Positions 18,097 to 27,865 of a stretch of 64,000 bases of DNA are shown here, in pieces. Position 1 is the first letter of the stretch. The number at the start of each line of letters is the position of its first letter. Below the pieces are notes generated by a model. The model saw only the letters and a program-made list of their open reading frames with translations. It was not told the origin of the DNA and made no database searches. Made by a program: the position numbers and the translations under genes. The DNA lies in NCBI RefSeq assembly GCF_017571495.1, contig NZ_JAGETZ010000018.1, positions 1-64,000 of the forward strand. Direction: 5' to 3'. The DNA is from Hymenobacter negativus (GTDB lineage Bacteria; Bacteroidota; Bacteroidia; Cytophagales; Hymenobacteraceae).

Positions 18097-19695
18097 TTAT
18101 TTATTCCTCTTTTTTGTTCTGGCGCGTTGCTCACCGGGCCGCACTGCCGGGGCCGGACGGTTGCTTTTGGGCTGGCCCGGTAATGACTTTTCCGAAGCCT
18201 GCCCGCCGCGCAGGTACGTGAATTCCATAATGCAGCCCTTACAGCTAGTGCCTTTGGGGTCTTCCTTTGAAGGTCCTGACGTGACGGACGCGCTATCTGT
18301 GGCCAGGTAGATGCGCATGCCATCCGGTGCTAGGACCACATCGCGGTAGCGCACCGGCGCTTTGAAGTACGTCAGTGTATCGCCTACAATGTGTGTGCCG
18401 GCCGCGTCCAACTGCAGCCGGATGAGTTTGCCGTGCTTGAGCGTGGGCAGCAGCAGCGAGTTCTGCCAGCCGGGAATGGCCGTGCCCGTGTAAACCGTGA
18501 GGCTGCTGGGCGCCTCCGAAGGCCACTCCGGCGCATCGGGCGCGTGGGCGCGGGTTTTGGTAAACAACGTGGTCAGAAAGGCAGTTGAATTTGGGTAAAG
18601 CGTCTTGATGGGGTCGTGGTAAGTGGCCGCGCCAATAGCCGCTGCATTGGCGTTTTCGCTTTTGATGAAGGGATAAGTGGTGTGCCAGGTGCCCGGCAGC
18701 GAAGCGTGTGCCGATACGCCGGCCGCCAGCCCATTGTAGTTATTGTCGTTGTAGCCGATGACGAGCGGGTGGCCGTAGTTGCCGCCCCGGTCGATGATGT
18801 TCACCTCGTCATCAGAAAAAGGACCGTGCTCTGTCTCATATAAATGGCCTGTGCCGCCCACCACGGCATACGCCAGGCCCTGCGGGTTGCGGTGCCCATA
18901 GCTCCACACGGCCGACTGCCGGCTGGCCGTGCCGAAGGGGTTGTCGTTGGGCAGCCACTGGTCGCCGGGCCCGGTGTCAGCATCAGGCGCAAGGTTGAAA
19001 CGCAGGACTTTGCCTGCGTATCGGGTGGGCTCCTGCGCGTGGTTGGGCCGGCCAGCGTTGTCAAACTGCCCCGCGCCCAGGTCGCCGATGCTGTAGAACA
19101 AATAGTCTTTGCCCTCCACGGGGGCAATGAGCAAGCGGCCACCGTTGTGGTCGTTGCTGCCGGGAATGGTGTCGCAAAGCGTGACTGGGCGCACGAGCTT
19201 CCCGGCTTGCGCCTCGTATTCATAGCGGACCAGGCGCGTAGTGAAGAAATTGCCACCAAAGTTGGCCCCGCTGCCCTTGCCCGGTTGGCTGGCTCCGGCA
19301 AAGCGGTAGAGGTACACCAAGTACACATAGGGCTGGCCCTGCAACAGCTCCGGGTGCAGCGCCAGGCCCATCAGTCCGCCCTGGGGCCAGGGCTTGCCGC
19401 CGTCCACGGCGTCCGGAATTTTGTCGTAACGGGGAAATTCACGCTGACGGCTCAGGTCTAGTAGCACGGTTTTGGTGCCGGTAGCGGGGTCGAGGCGACT
19501 GACACGGTAGCCCTTTGCTTCCGTTAGCCAGAGGTGGTTATCGGGGCCATACACCACGGCCCAGGGGTCGCTCAGCTGCCGGGCCAGCACTCGCACACTA
19601 AATACCTCACCTGTGGGGCCTGCCACCGTTTGGGCCGCAGCTGATTGAAGCAATAATAAAAGAAATAAGCTGCTTAAAAGGTTAATAAACCGCAT
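18097..19695 (-). CDS. Secreted PQQ-dependent sugar dehydrogenase (glucose/sorbosone dehydrogenase family)
   Basis: 532 aa from the ATG at 19695 (MRFINLLSSLFLLLLLQSAA, a signal peptide). The six-bladed propeller of soluble aldose/sorbosone dehydrogenases is recognised by LSDPWAVVYGPDNHLWLTEA near the start, PGSNDHNGGRLLIAP in the middle and SYGHRNPQGLAYAV, which carries PQQ/metal-site histidine and arginine residues. ETEHGPFSDDEVNIIDRGGN is the other diagnostic motif. It would oxidise sugars in the periplasm. No PQQ synthesis gene is in the window, so the cofactor must come from elsewhere. A CKGC pair lies near the C-terminus. Confidence 0.88.
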   Translation of the reverse strand: MRFINLLSSLFLLLLLQSAAAQTVAGPTGEVFSVRVLARQLSDPWAVVYGPDNHLWLTEAKGYRVSRLDPATGTKTVLLDLSRQREFPRYDKIPDAVDGGKPWPQGGLMGLALHPELLQGQPYVYLVYLYRFAGASQPGKGSGANFGGNFFTTRLVRYEYEAQAGKLVRPVTLCDTIPGSNDHNGGRLLIAPVEGKDYLFYSIGDLGAGQFDNAGRPNHAQEPTRYAGKVLRFNLAPDADTGPGDQWLPNDNPFGTASRQSAVWSYGHRNPQGLAYAVVGGTGHLYETEHGPFSDDEVNIIDRGGNYGHPLVIGYNDNNYNGLAAGVSAHASLPGTWHTTYPFIKSENANAAAIGAATYHDPIKTLYPNSTAFLTTLFTKTRAHAPDAPEWPSEAPSSLTVYTGTAIPGWQNSLLLPTLKHGKLIRLQLDAAGTHIVGDTLTYFKAPVRYRDVVLAPDGMRIYLATDSASVTSGPSKEDPKGTSCKGCIMEFTYLRGGQASEKSLPGQPKSNRPAPAVRPGEQRARTKKRNK

Positions 19696-20139
19696 AATAT
19701 GGTCGCATGGTGAGCACCTGTTTACCTTGATTGGGGAGGGCTTGTTGCTACGCTTCGGCTTAGTGCGATGGCAGACAAAACAGTTGAAGCGCATTAACGC
19801 AGTGCCCGGTTGGTGCACGGGCTCGGCGGAGCCGTCCGGCCAGCTATAAAAGGGCGCACCGTCTCAATGGCTCCACCGTAAGCGCATCGGGCAACGACAG
19901 CCGGCCGGCTCCGCCATCGAACCGAACCCAACCGTGCGCCAACCCACAAACTGCTCTGGTTGAAACGAGGCCTAGCCCGCACGCAACACAGAGGAGCTCG
20001 AAGTCACAATTGCCTGCGCTGCCGACTAAGCTGGCAATGTCAGGCGCGTTTCTGCGTTGCTTGGGCAACCTACGGGCATTTATCGCTACTTTTGGCGAGT
20101 TCCCGGGCCCGGTGCGGCCCTTCCATGACAGGTATTTAC
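19696..20139. other. 444-base divergent intergenic region
   Basis: Separates the sugar dehydrogenase from the TPR protein. I see no convincing gene. It holds a loose inverted repeat (GGCGGAGCCG near 19825 and CGGCTCCGCC near 19906) and, at 20087-20094, TACTTTTG, a good -7 element for the plus-strand gene. Confidence 0.5.
20087..20094 (+). promoter_or_regulatory. Candidate promoter -7 element for the TPR gene
   Basis: TACTTTTG fits TAnnTTTG. The nearest upstream TTG (20061-20063) is 23 bases away, slightly longer than the usual 19-21. The predicted RNA start is about 20100, 40 bases before the ATG at 20140. Confidence 0.5.
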
Positions 20140-23100
20140 ATGAAGCTATTTCCCCGGCTGGCGCTGGCCGCCGCCCTGAGTGCCGCGGCGCCCATGGTAG
20201 CCCAGGCCCAGCAAACCCAGGTTTTCGCGGCCGATGAGCGGCATTTTCAGGAGGGTTTAGAATTGTTTGACCGTGCTCAGTACGGCGCGGCGCAGGAGGC
20301 TTTCCGGCAGTACCTGGCCACCGAGCCGGTGCACAGCAGCCAGGGCGGGCCCGCCGCTGGCGACCGCACCGCCGATGCTGAATACTATTACGCCGTGAGC
20401 GGCCTCTACCTCTCACACCCCGATGCCGAGGGCCTGATTCTGGATTTTGCTGCCAAACATCCGGCCCACCCGCAGGCCGCATCGGCTTACTTCGAGCTCG
20501 GTAAGTTCTATTTCGACCAGAAGGACTACGAGGGAGCCATCCGCTACTTCACCAAAGTAGCCCCCGATAACCTGAGCAACGACCAGCGCGCCGAAGCCGA
20601 TTTCAAGCTCGGCTACAGCTATTTTGAGCAGAAGGACTACGAAAAATCCCGCCTGCTGTTCGACCGCAACAAGCAGGTGCAGAGCCAGTACAAGTACGCC
20701 AGCTCTTACTACGCCGGTTACCTCGGCTACCGCGCCGGCGACTACGCCGCCGCCCGCGCCGACCTTGGCGTGGCCGAGCAGAACGACGCCTACAAGCCGG
20801 TGGTGCCGGCCATCATTACCCAGATTTACTACAAGGAAGGTAACTACGACGGCCTGATTGGCTACGCTACCAAAGCGCTGCAAAACACCCCGCCGCCCCA
20901 GAATTCCGACGAAATTCAACTGCTGGTGGGCGATGCCTACTATCAGAAGCAGCAATACAAAGAGGCCGCCGAGTACTTTGACAAGTACGCTGCCGTGCAT
21001 AAAAACAAGATTGAGCCGGCGCTGCAATACAAGATTGGTTTTGCCAATTACAAGATGGGCGACTTCCCAGGAGCCATTGCCAGCCTGCGCAACGTGGCCG
21101 TGCGCCGCGACTCACTGGGCCAGAATGCCGCCTACCACTTGGGCTTGAGCTACGTGCAGGCCAACCAGAAGCCCCAGGCTGTGACGGCCTTCGAGGCCGC
21201 CCGCCAGAGCACTTTCGATAAGAACATCGCCGAAAATGCCACCCTCAAGCTGGGCCAGGTGCAGTACGAACAGGGCAACCTGCCCGAGGTGATTAACGTG
21301 CTGAAGGACTTCCGCAAGAAATTTCCCCGTTCGAAAAACCAGGCTACAGTGGATGATTTGCTGGGCAATAGCTTCCTGGCTTCTACTGACTACAACCAGG
21401 CGCTGACCTACCTCGAAGGCATCGACGACCGGAGCGCCAAGCTCGATGCCACTTATCAGCGGGTGGCCTATTCGCAGGCCGCCACGTTGTACAACAACGG
21501 CGACTACTCCGAGGCGCTGCCGCTGCTGGACAAGTCGCTGAAATACCCGTCGGATGATGCCTTGCGCGCCGCCGCCCAGGTGCTGCGCGGCGAGATTTAC
21601 AGCGTCGGCCAGCAGTACCCCGATGCCATCAATGCCTACGTGGCGGCGGCCCGCTCGGCCCGCCAGGGCGGCGTGAGCCCCGAGGAAAAGGACTTTGAGC
21701 AGAAGGCTCGCTACGGTCTCGGCTATGCTTACTACAATACCAAGCAGTATGAGCGCGCCCGGCCCCAGTTCCAGGCTTTCCTGAACGACGAAGCCGCCAA
21801 GCCCGCCGACCCCAACTACTACGACGCCACCCTCCGCCTGGCTGATACTTACTACGTAGCCAAAAGCTACAATCAAGCCCTGCCGCTCTACGACAAAGTC
21901 ATAACGGCCAACGCGGCCGATAAGGACTATGCCTACTACCAGAAAGGCCGCACGCTGGGCTTGATGGGGCGCCGCGAGGAAGCCAACAGTACGCTCGCCG
22001 CCTTGCTCAAAACCAGCCCCAACTCGCGCTACGCCGAGGAAGCAGTGTTCCAGCAAGCCCAGCTTTCATTTGAAGCGGGCGAGTATCAGCCGGCCGTCAC
22101 TGGCTTCACGAAGCTGATTGACAACCGCCCCAATAGCCCGCTCGTTCCGCAGGCTTTGCAAAAGCGCGGTGTGGCCTATGCCAACCTCGAACAGCAGGAC
22201 AAAGCCGTGGCTGACTTCCAGAAAGTGCTTACCGATTACCCCCGTAGCGATGCCGCCTCCCAGGCCATCTACAGCTTGCAGGAGAGCCTGACGGCCCTGG
22301 GCCGCACGGAGGAGTTTGATGCTGCATTGGCTTCGTTCAAGATTCAAAACCCCGATAGCAAGGCTACCGAAAGCGTCGAGTTCGAGGCAGCGAAATCGTT
22401 GTATCTGGCTGAAAAATACCAGCCTGCTATTCTGCGCCTGGAGTCTTACTTGAAGCAGTACCCGGAGTCGCCGCTCGGCCCGGATGCCCGGTTCTTCCTG
22501 GCGGATTCGTACCTGAAAACCGGCGACCGGCAGCAGGGCCTGACCCGCCTGCGCGCCGTGCTCACCGAAGGCAAAACCGAGTTCCTGAACCGCGCCGTGG
22601 GCCGCCTCGCCGACCTGGAGTTCGAAAATAAGAACTACGCCGAAGCCGCTAAGCTCTACGAGCGCCTGCGTGGCGCCAGCACCAACAAGCGTGAAGTGGC
22701 CAATGCCACCCTGGGCCAGATGCGCAGCCTCTACGAAACCGGCGATTACGCCGGCACCCGCCGCGTGGCCGAAGACCTTCGCGCCCTGGCCGGCGCAACT
22801 GCCAATGCCACGAATGCCGCATTGCTCTACTTAGGCAAAACCAGCCTGCGCACCGAGAACTACGAGCAGGCGGCTACTGAGTTGGCCGCAGCCGTCGCAG
22901 CCGCTCCCAACGACGTGAACGGTGCCGAAGCTCAGTATTATCTGGCCGAAACCCTGTTCAAACAAAAGAAAAACGAGGAGGCCATTACAGCCGCTTTAAA
23001 AGTTAACTCAGACTTCAGCAGCTACCCGCTGTGGCAGGGTCGCGCTTTCCTGCTGGTAGCCGAGGTGTACGCGGCCGAGGGCGACAACTTCCAGGCCCGG

Positions 23101-23397
23101 GGCACCCTAAACTCGCTTATCGATAATAACTTCCCGGTGCCTGAAGTGCTGGAAGCCGCCAAACAGCGCATCAAAACGCTGGGAGCTGACCAGCCCGAGG
23201 AAACCGAGCCGGCGCCAACGAAACCCGCGCCCACTAAGGCTCCGACCAAAACGCCCACCAAGGCCCCGGCTGCACCCGCCAAAACGCCGACTACTACGCC
23301 TGCTAAAACGCCGGCGGCTACGCCCGCCACTGCTCCGGCCAAAACACCCGCTAAAACCACGCCCGCTCCGACGACTAAGCCGGCGCCCAAGCGCTAG
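20140..23397 (+). CDS. Large secreted tetratricopeptide-repeat protein
   Basis: 1085 aa from the ATG at 20140. A signal peptide (MKLFPRLALAAALSAAAPMV, ending AQAQ) is followed by many TPR units of the type SAYFELGKFYFDQKDYEGAI and FKLGYSYFEQKDYEKSRLLF over nearly the whole length. The last 65 residues are a low-complexity Pro/Thr/Ala/Lys tail (PTKAPTKTPTKAP type). It is followed 35 bases later by an outer-membrane barrel gene, so the two are probably an operon, the TPR protein acting as a periplasmic or envelope scaffold for the barrel. No specific family name can be given. Confidence 0.85.
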   Translation: MKLFPRLALAAALSAAAPMVAQAQQTQVFAADERHFQEGLELFDRAQYGAAQEAFRQYLATEPVHSSQGGPAAGDRTADAEYYYAVSGLYLSHPDAEGLILDFAAKHPAHPQAASAYFELGKFYFDQKDYEGAIRYFTKVAPDNLSNDQRAEADFKLGYSYFEQKDYEKSRLLFDRNKQVQSQYKYASSYYAGYLGYRAGDYAAARADLGVAEQNDAYKPVVPAIITQIYYKEGNYDGLIGYATKALQNTPPPQNSDEIQLLVGDAYYQKQQYKEAAEYFDKYAAVHKNKIEPALQYKIGFANYKMGDFPGAIASLRNVAVRRDSLGQNAAYHLGLSYVQANQKPQAVTAFEAARQSTFDKNIAENATLKLGQVQYEQGNLPEVINVLKDFRKKFPRSKNQATVDDLLGNSFLASTDYNQALTYLEGIDDRSAKLDATYQRVAYSQAATLYNNGDYSEALPLLDKSLKYPSDDALRAAAQVLRGEIYSVGQQYPDAINAYVAAARSARQGGVSPEEKDFEQKARYGLGYAYYNTKQYERARPQFQAFLNDEAAKPADPNYYDATLRLADTYYVAKSYNQALPLYDKVITANAADKDYAYYQKGRTLGLMGRREEANSTLAALLKTSPNSRYAEEAVFQQAQLSFEAGEYQPAVTGFTKLIDNRPNSPLVPQALQKRGVAYANLEQQDKAVADFQKVLTDYPRSDAASQAIYSLQESLTALGRTEEFDAALASFKIQNPDSKATESVEFEAAKSLYLAEKYQPAILRLESYLKQYPESPLGPDARFFLADSYLKTGDRQQGLTRLRAVLTEGKTEFLNRAVGRLADLEFENKNYAEAAKLYERLRGASTNKREVANATLGQMRSLYETGDYAGTRRVAEDLRALAGATANATNAALLYLGKTSLRTENYEQAATELAAAVAAAPNDVNGAEAQYYLAETLFKQKKNEEAITAALKVNSDFSSYPLWQGRAFLLVAEVYAAEGDNFQARGTLNSLIDNNFPVPEVLEAAKQRIKTLGADQPEETEPAPTKPAPTKAPTKTPTKAPAAPAKTPTTTPAKTPAATPATAPAKTPAKTTPAPTTKPAPKR

Positions 23398-23432
23398 GCT
23401 GGCCTAATCTTTTATTGAATAAGAACTTGCTG

Positions 23433-25235
23433 ATGAAGCGTTTGTCGAGATACAATTCTAAAGAGGACCAGCAGCCGGGCTCAGGGCTGTCTGCTGGTCT
23501 GGTGCTGGCGGCCGTGCTGATAAGCGCCGTCGCACCTACCGCTACGGCTCAAGCCCAGCCCACCAAAAAGAAGACGGGTAAGATTGAAGAGGCCGAGATT
23601 GAAATTGTGAAGGAGCGGGTAAACCAGTTGCCGGAATCCACGCGCAACTTCGATAAAATCAAGCTGCCGGCCGCCCCCAAGCTCGACCGTAAAGTAGCCT
23701 ACACGTTCCCTGATTTCCGCCTGCCCGCCGACCGCCTCAACCCTTCGGTTAAAGTGCTGACCATCCGTGCTGAAGAGCCCACGCCGCTCACCGGCAACTT
23801 CGTGAAGGCTGCCATTGGCAACTACGGCACGTTCTACGGCCGGGGCTATTTTCACAGCACTCGCAACACCGACCACGCCTACGGTCTGGACATCAAGCAC
23901 ATCAGTTCCATTCAGGGGCCGGTGGATGGTAAGAATTCGCGCATGTCGGAAACCAGCGCCCACCTCATGGGCGAGCTATACCGGGGCACGGCAGCTTTCG
24001 GAGCCAATCTGGACCTGGGCCGCGAGCGCTACAACTTCTACGGCTACGAAAAAGCCGCCAACGGCAGCCCGGTAGCCACGCCCGAATCCGCCGACATCAA
24101 GCAGGTGTTCAACCGCTTTGGCGTGAAGGCCTACGCCCACAACCGCGCCCCCGACCAGCAGCTGACCTACGATGCCAGCATCGGCTACCGCTATTGGGGC
24201 GACAGCTTTGACGCCAGCGAAAATGATGTGCGCCTGAATGCCAAAGTCGGCTATGCCTTGGGCGAAACCAGCCGCATCACCGTAGCTGCCGATGCGTCGT
24301 TTATTTCGGATAAATCAGTCGAGGCCCTTGATATTCAGCCCGTACCCAACACACGCGAGCTGAGCAGGAGCCGCACCTTTGTGCAGGCCACGCCGGCGTA
24401 TGAGTTTATCAATAAGAACATTGCCTTCTCACTGGGGGCCACGGTTGGGTATTCATCCGATACGGCCACCAGCGTGAGCAAAGGCGTGATATACCCGGCC
24501 GTGCGGCTGGGCTATACCATCGAGCCCGAGAAGTTTATGGTGTATGCCGGCTTGGGTGGGGCCTTGCAGCGCGTGACCCGCTACGACCTCACCACCGAAA
24601 ATCCCTGGCTGAACAGCAACCTGAACGTAGCCGATACCCACCGCGGCCCGACGATTTACGCCGGATTTACGTCCACGCCCGCCCGGGGCCTGGAGTTCAA
24701 CGTAAAAGCCACCTACGCCCGTGACCGCAACCTGTATTTCTACCTCAACAACCCCATCGACCCCACCAAATTCGACTTGGTGTATGACCAACATGCCACC
24801 GGTGTGCTGAACATCCACGGCGAGGTACTATACAATGCGGCGGAGAAATTCCGCCTCGGCACCCGGATGGACTACAATAAGTACGCCCTCAAAAACCTGC
24901 CACAGCCGTTCCACCGCCCCGAATTCCAAGGCTCGGTGTTCGGCACCTACAATGTTTTTGACAAGCTGATGGTAGGTGTCGAAGGCTATTTCTTCTCGGC
25001 CAGCTACGGCATCAGCTACCGTCCGGCCACCACGCCTGGGGACGTGCGAACCCCCGATTTCTACCGCGCCACCGACCCGATTGTCGACCTGAATTTGCGC
25101 GCCGACTACCGCGTTACGCCAAAAATATCCATCTTTGCAATGGGTAACAACCTCGCAAACCGCCAGTACCAGCGCTTCTACGGCTATCCGGTGAAGGGCA
25201 TCAACGTACTGGGCGGGGCTACTTATACCTTTTAA
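23433..25235 (+). CDS. Outer-membrane beta-barrel protein (TonB-dependent-receptor-like, no plug)
   Basis: 600 aa from the ATG at 23433; an upstream TTG start at 23415 would add six residues. A signal segment (GLVLAAVLISAVAPTATAQA) is followed by a Lys/Glu-rich stretch, then alternating aromatic beta-strands of a barrel, ending in YPVKGINVLGGATYTF with the terminal phenylalanine typical of outer-membrane proteins. The carboxypeptidase-like and plug domains of full TonB receptors are absent. The TPR gene directly upstream suggests that the two work together. Confidence 0.8.
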   Translation: MKRLSRYNSKEDQQPGSGLSAGLVLAAVLISAVAPTATAQAQPTKKKTGKIEEAEIEIVKERVNQLPESTRNFDKIKLPAAPKLDRKVAYTFPDFRLPADRLNPSVKVLTIRAEEPTPLTGNFVKAAIGNYGTFYGRGYFHSTRNTDHAYGLDIKHISSIQGPVDGKNSRMSETSAHLMGELYRGTAAFGANLDLGRERYNFYGYEKAANGSPVATPESADIKQVFNRFGVKAYAHNRAPDQQLTYDASIGYRYWGDSFDASENDVRLNAKVGYALGETSRITVAADASFISDKSVEALDIQPVPNTRELSRSRTFVQATPAYEFINKNIAFSLGATVGYSSDTATSVSKGVIYPAVRLGYTIEPEKFMVYAGLGGALQRVTRYDLTTENPWLNSNLNVADTHRGPTIYAGFTSTPARGLEFNVKATYARDRNLYFYLNNPIDPTKFDLVYDQHATGVLNIHGEVLYNAAEKFRLGTRMDYNKYALKNLPQPFHRPEFQGSVFGTYNVFDKLMVGVEGYFFSASYGISYRPATTPGDVRTPDFYRATDPIVDLNLRADYRVTPKISIFAMGNNLANRQYQRFYGYPVKGINVLGGATYTF

Positions 25236-25340
25236 GTTTTGAATGCTGAAGGTTAAGCGTTGAACAAATTTTGTGATAAAGGTGGCCAAGTTAGCTACTT
25301 ACCTTTTGACTCGATATTCAACACTTGACCCTTAAAACTC
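25236..25340. repeat. Intergenic imperfect palindrome
   Basis: AAGTTTTGAATG...TTAAGCGTTGAA at 25233-25264 is echoed in inverted form by TTCAACACTTGACCCTTAAAACT at 25317-25339. Similar word-rich palindromes fill several other spacers between 25 and 31 kb, although their sequences differ. Confidence 0.5.
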
Positions 25341-25347
25341 CCACTGA

Positions 25348-26547
25348 ATGCACCTTGCTGACCACATCCGTCCCTTGCTCCGTGACCACGACTGCGTGAT
25401 TATTCCGGATTTTGGGGGACTTGTGGCCGATGTGTCGTCCGCACGCGCCCAGCCCGGACGGCAAGCCCTGAGCCCACCAACCAAATTAGTGGCCTTTAAT
25501 CAGGCGCTGACCCGCAACGACGGCCTGCTGGTTGACGCTCTGAGTCAGCACACCGGTTTGCCCATTGCCCAAGCCCGCGAAGCCGTGCGTACCGCCGTGG
25601 CTAACCTGCAGCAGGAACTCGACGAAACCAACCGCACGGAGCTGCCCGGCATCGGTATTTTTCGCCGCGCAGCCGGCCGTGGGCTGGCTTTCGAATACAC
25701 CGGGACCGATAACCTCTTGGCCTCCGCCTTTGGCCTTCCCGAGCTCGCCGCTCGTCCCGTGCGGGCCAATGATAACCGACCTACGCGCATCCAACCGGCC
25801 CTTCGTGGTGCTGCCACCCGCCGCACGCGTCTGGCCCGCTTGCTGCCGGGGGGAGTCATTGCCATGGCTGTGGGCTTGTTGCTGCTGGCCAACTATCAGA
25901 TAGCACGCAATGTGGGCTACCTGCCTACCAACTGGCAGGCACCCAAGTGGGAGTGGCCCTCCCAGAGTGCGGCACCCGCCGGCTTGGTTACCGAGCCGCA
26001 GCAAGCCACGCTCGCCCAACACGATTTCACCCCCCGAAGCATGGCTACTGAAGGCATGACGCCAGTCGAAGAAGCCGCCTCAACACCCACAGTCGCCAGC
26101 CTGGAGTCGCAGCCCACTACTGCGTCACTTCCGGAAACAGCTCCTGGCCCGGCACCCGCTCCGGTTGCTGTCACCAGCCCGGCACCGGAGAAAACTGCTC
26201 CGATTGCTGCCGAAATACCCAAGACAACTGAAACCATCACGCCCACTGCTCCCGTAGCTGTGACTGCTCCGGCTGAGGCTTCGGTCGCTGCCAACTCCGT
26301 TACAATTAAAGCTCGGACTGGCCGTTACTACGTCATCGCGGGAGCATACAGCAGCTTGAAGAGTGCCGAAATCGGCCGCAAAACCCTGATTCAATCCGGG
26401 CACCAGTCCCATATTATTCTGCCACCCTATGGCAGCCGCCTGTTCCGCCTCACGGCTGCTGATTTTTCCGATGAGACTTCGGCGAAGCGGGAAGCCCAGC
26501 GTCTGCGTGCAAGCACCCGGAGCGACTATAATACTTTGAAATTCTAA
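25348..26547 (+). CDS. HU-CCDC81 and SPOR domain protein
   Basis: 399 aa. The N-terminal HU-CCDC81 domain (HIRPLLRDHDCVIIPDFGGL, residues about 5-110) is followed by a membrane helix near residues 166-188 (GGVIAMAVGLLLLANYQI), a long Pro/Ala/Thr-rich periplasmic linker, and a C-terminal SPOR domain from about residue 325 (RYYVIAGAYSSLKSAEIGRK). SPOR domains bind denuded septal peptidoglycan. It is 9 bases before the ExbB/TolQ gene, so it belongs to the same transcription unit as the energy module. Confidence 0.92.
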   Translation: MHLADHIRPLLRDHDCVIIPDFGGLVADVSSARAQPGRQALSPPTKLVAFNQALTRNDGLLVDALSQHTGLPIAQAREAVRTAVANLQQELDETNRTELPGIGIFRRAAGRGLAFEYTGTDNLLASAFGLPELAARPVRANDNRPTRIQPALRGAATRRTRLARLLPGGVIAMAVGLLLLANYQIARNVGYLPTNWQAPKWEWPSQSAAPAGLVTEPQQATLAQHDFTPRSMATEGMTPVEEAASTPTVASLESQPTTASLPETAPGPAPAPVAVTSPAPEKTAPIAAEIPKTTETITPTAPVAVTAPAEASVAANSVTIKARTGRYYVIAGAYSSLKSAEIGRKTLIQSGHQSHIILPPYGSRLFRLTAADFSDETSAKREAQRLRASTRSDYNTLKF

Positions 26548-26555
26548 CCGTCCGC

Positions 26556-27251
26556 ATGTCCGTATTCCTTTTGCAAGCACCTGTTGCCGCAGTCGATACC
26601 GTAAATACTGCTCTCTCCGCGGCTCCCGTTGCCGACACCAGTGTCCCCGTTATCGACCTGCTGCTGCGCGGCGGTTTAATCATGATACCGCTGGTGTTGC
26701 TTTCCCTCGTTTCGGTCTACATCATTCTCGAACGGTATTTCACCATCCGCAAAGCCGCCGGTAATCCCGACGCTTTTATGGCCAGCATTCGCTCCCTCAT
26801 GGTGAAAGGTGACCTGGCCGGCGCCAAGCTGCTGTGTGCCCAAACAGCCTCGCCGCTGGCCCGCATGGTGGAGAAAGGCCTGCGCCGCATCGGCCTGCCG
26901 CTGAAAGAAATTGAAACCAGCGTAGAGAACGTGGGCAAGATTGAAATTGCCCGCCTCGAAAAGAACATCAGCATCTTGGGCATCATCGCCGGTGTGGCCC
27001 CCATGATTGGTTTCGTAGGTACCATCATCGGGGTAATCAAGATTTTCTACTCCATTGCCGCCACCAAGGAATTTGGTATCCCGCAGGTGGCCGATGGCTT
27101 GTATGTGAAGCTGGTAACCTCGGCTACGGGCCTGATTGTCGGCATCATCGCCCACATCGGTTACCACTGGTTGAGCATCCTTGTAGAGCGTATGGTGTTC
27201 CGCATGGAGAACTCTGCCATCGAGTTCATGGACATTCTCCAAGACAACTAA
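26556..27251 (+). CDS. MotA/TolQ/ExbB proton channel family protein
   Basis: 231 aa inner-membrane protein of the proton-driven energy module. Three membrane helices are visible: near residues 38-62 (GGLIMIPLVLLSLVSVYIIL), 145-170 (ILGIIAGVAPMIGFVGTIIG) and 185-208 (TSATGLIVGIIAHIGYHWL). The second and third helices carry the conserved small and polar residues of the proton path. With the ExbD and TonB-like genes downstream it powers outer-membrane receptors such as those at 23433 and 32505, or a Tol-like function. Confidence 0.93.
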   Translation: MSVFLLQAPVAAVDTVNTALSAAPVADTSVPVIDLLLRGGLIMIPLVLLSLVSVYIILERYFTIRKAAGNPDAFMASIRSLMVKGDLAGAKLLCAQTASPLARMVEKGLRRIGLPLKEIETSVENVGKIEIARLEKNISILGIIAGVAPMIGFVGTIIGVIKIFYSIAATKEFGIPQVADGLYVKLVTSATGLIVGIIAHIGYHWLSILVERMVFRMENSAIEFMDILQDN

Positions 27252-27253
27252 AT

Positions 27254-27357
27254 TTAGCCGTTAGCTGGAAGCTATTAGCTGTTTGCTTTCGTGATAATTC
27301 GATTGCAGGAGAAAGCGATAGCAGGAACTAATGGCTAATAGCTAACAGCTAATAGCT
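27254..27357. repeat. Intergenic inverted repeats
   Basis: AGCTATTAGCTGTT (27270-27283) is perfectly inverted at 27344-27357; TTAGCCGTTAG (27254-27264) matches inverted CTAATGGCTAA (27328-27338) with one mismatch. The two pairs interleave rather than nest. They lie between the ExbB and ExbD genes. Confidence 0.7.
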
Positions 27358-27363
27358 CAAAGA

Positions 27364-27783
27364 ATGAATCTTTCCCGCCGTCATCGCCTCACGTCGCACG
27401 TCGAGACTGGAGCCATGAACGACATCATGTTCTTCCTGATGTTGTTCTTTCTGATTGCCTCCACGCTGGTTAATCCCAACGTTATTAAGCTCTTGCTGCC
27501 GAATGCTAAATCAAGCAAGCAAGTGATGAAGCAGCCCATCACCATTTCGGTTGATGCAGCCGGGCAGTACTTCGTTAATAAAAAGCAGGTCAATCCGGCA
27601 GATGTTGAATCTTCGCTGGTAGCCCTTGTTGGCACGGCCCCCACGGCAGAGCAGCCCACCGTAGTGCTACGCGTCGATGCTTCATTGAACGTTCAAAAGC
27701 TAGTTGACATTCTGGAAATAGGCAACCGCCTTAAATTGAAAATGGTGATGGCCACCGCAGCCCAACAAGCCGCCGGGAAATAA
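27364..27783 (+). CDS. ExbD/TolR family biopolymer transport protein
   Basis: 139 aa. One N-terminal membrane helix (MNDIMFFLMLFFLIASTLV) starts with the aspartate (D21) expected for proton coupling, and a periplasmic domain follows (ITISVDAAGQYFVNKKQVN). It partners the ExbB-like protein encoded upstream and the TonB-like protein downstream. Confidence 0.92.
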   Translation: MNLSRRHRLTSHVETGAMNDIMFFLMLFFLIASTLVNPNVIKLLLPNAKSSKQVMKQPITISVDAAGQYFVNKKQVNPADVESSLVALVGTAPTAEQPTVVLRVDASLNVQKLVDILEIGNRLKLKMVMATAAQQAAGK

Positions 27784-27865
27784 TGAGGAACGAAGAGTGA
27801 GTAATGGCCTTCTTCGCTTCTCATGCGTAATTCTTCATTCCTGACGCTTCATTCCTCATTGAAAA
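27784..27865. repeat. Intergenic imperfect palindrome
   Basis: TGAGGAACGAAGAGTGAG near 27783-27800 is echoed inverted by ATTCTTCATTCCTGACGCTT / CATTCCTCATTG up to 27861. Same word family (GAGGAATGAAGAAT) as the spacer at 30179-30262. Confidence 0.6.
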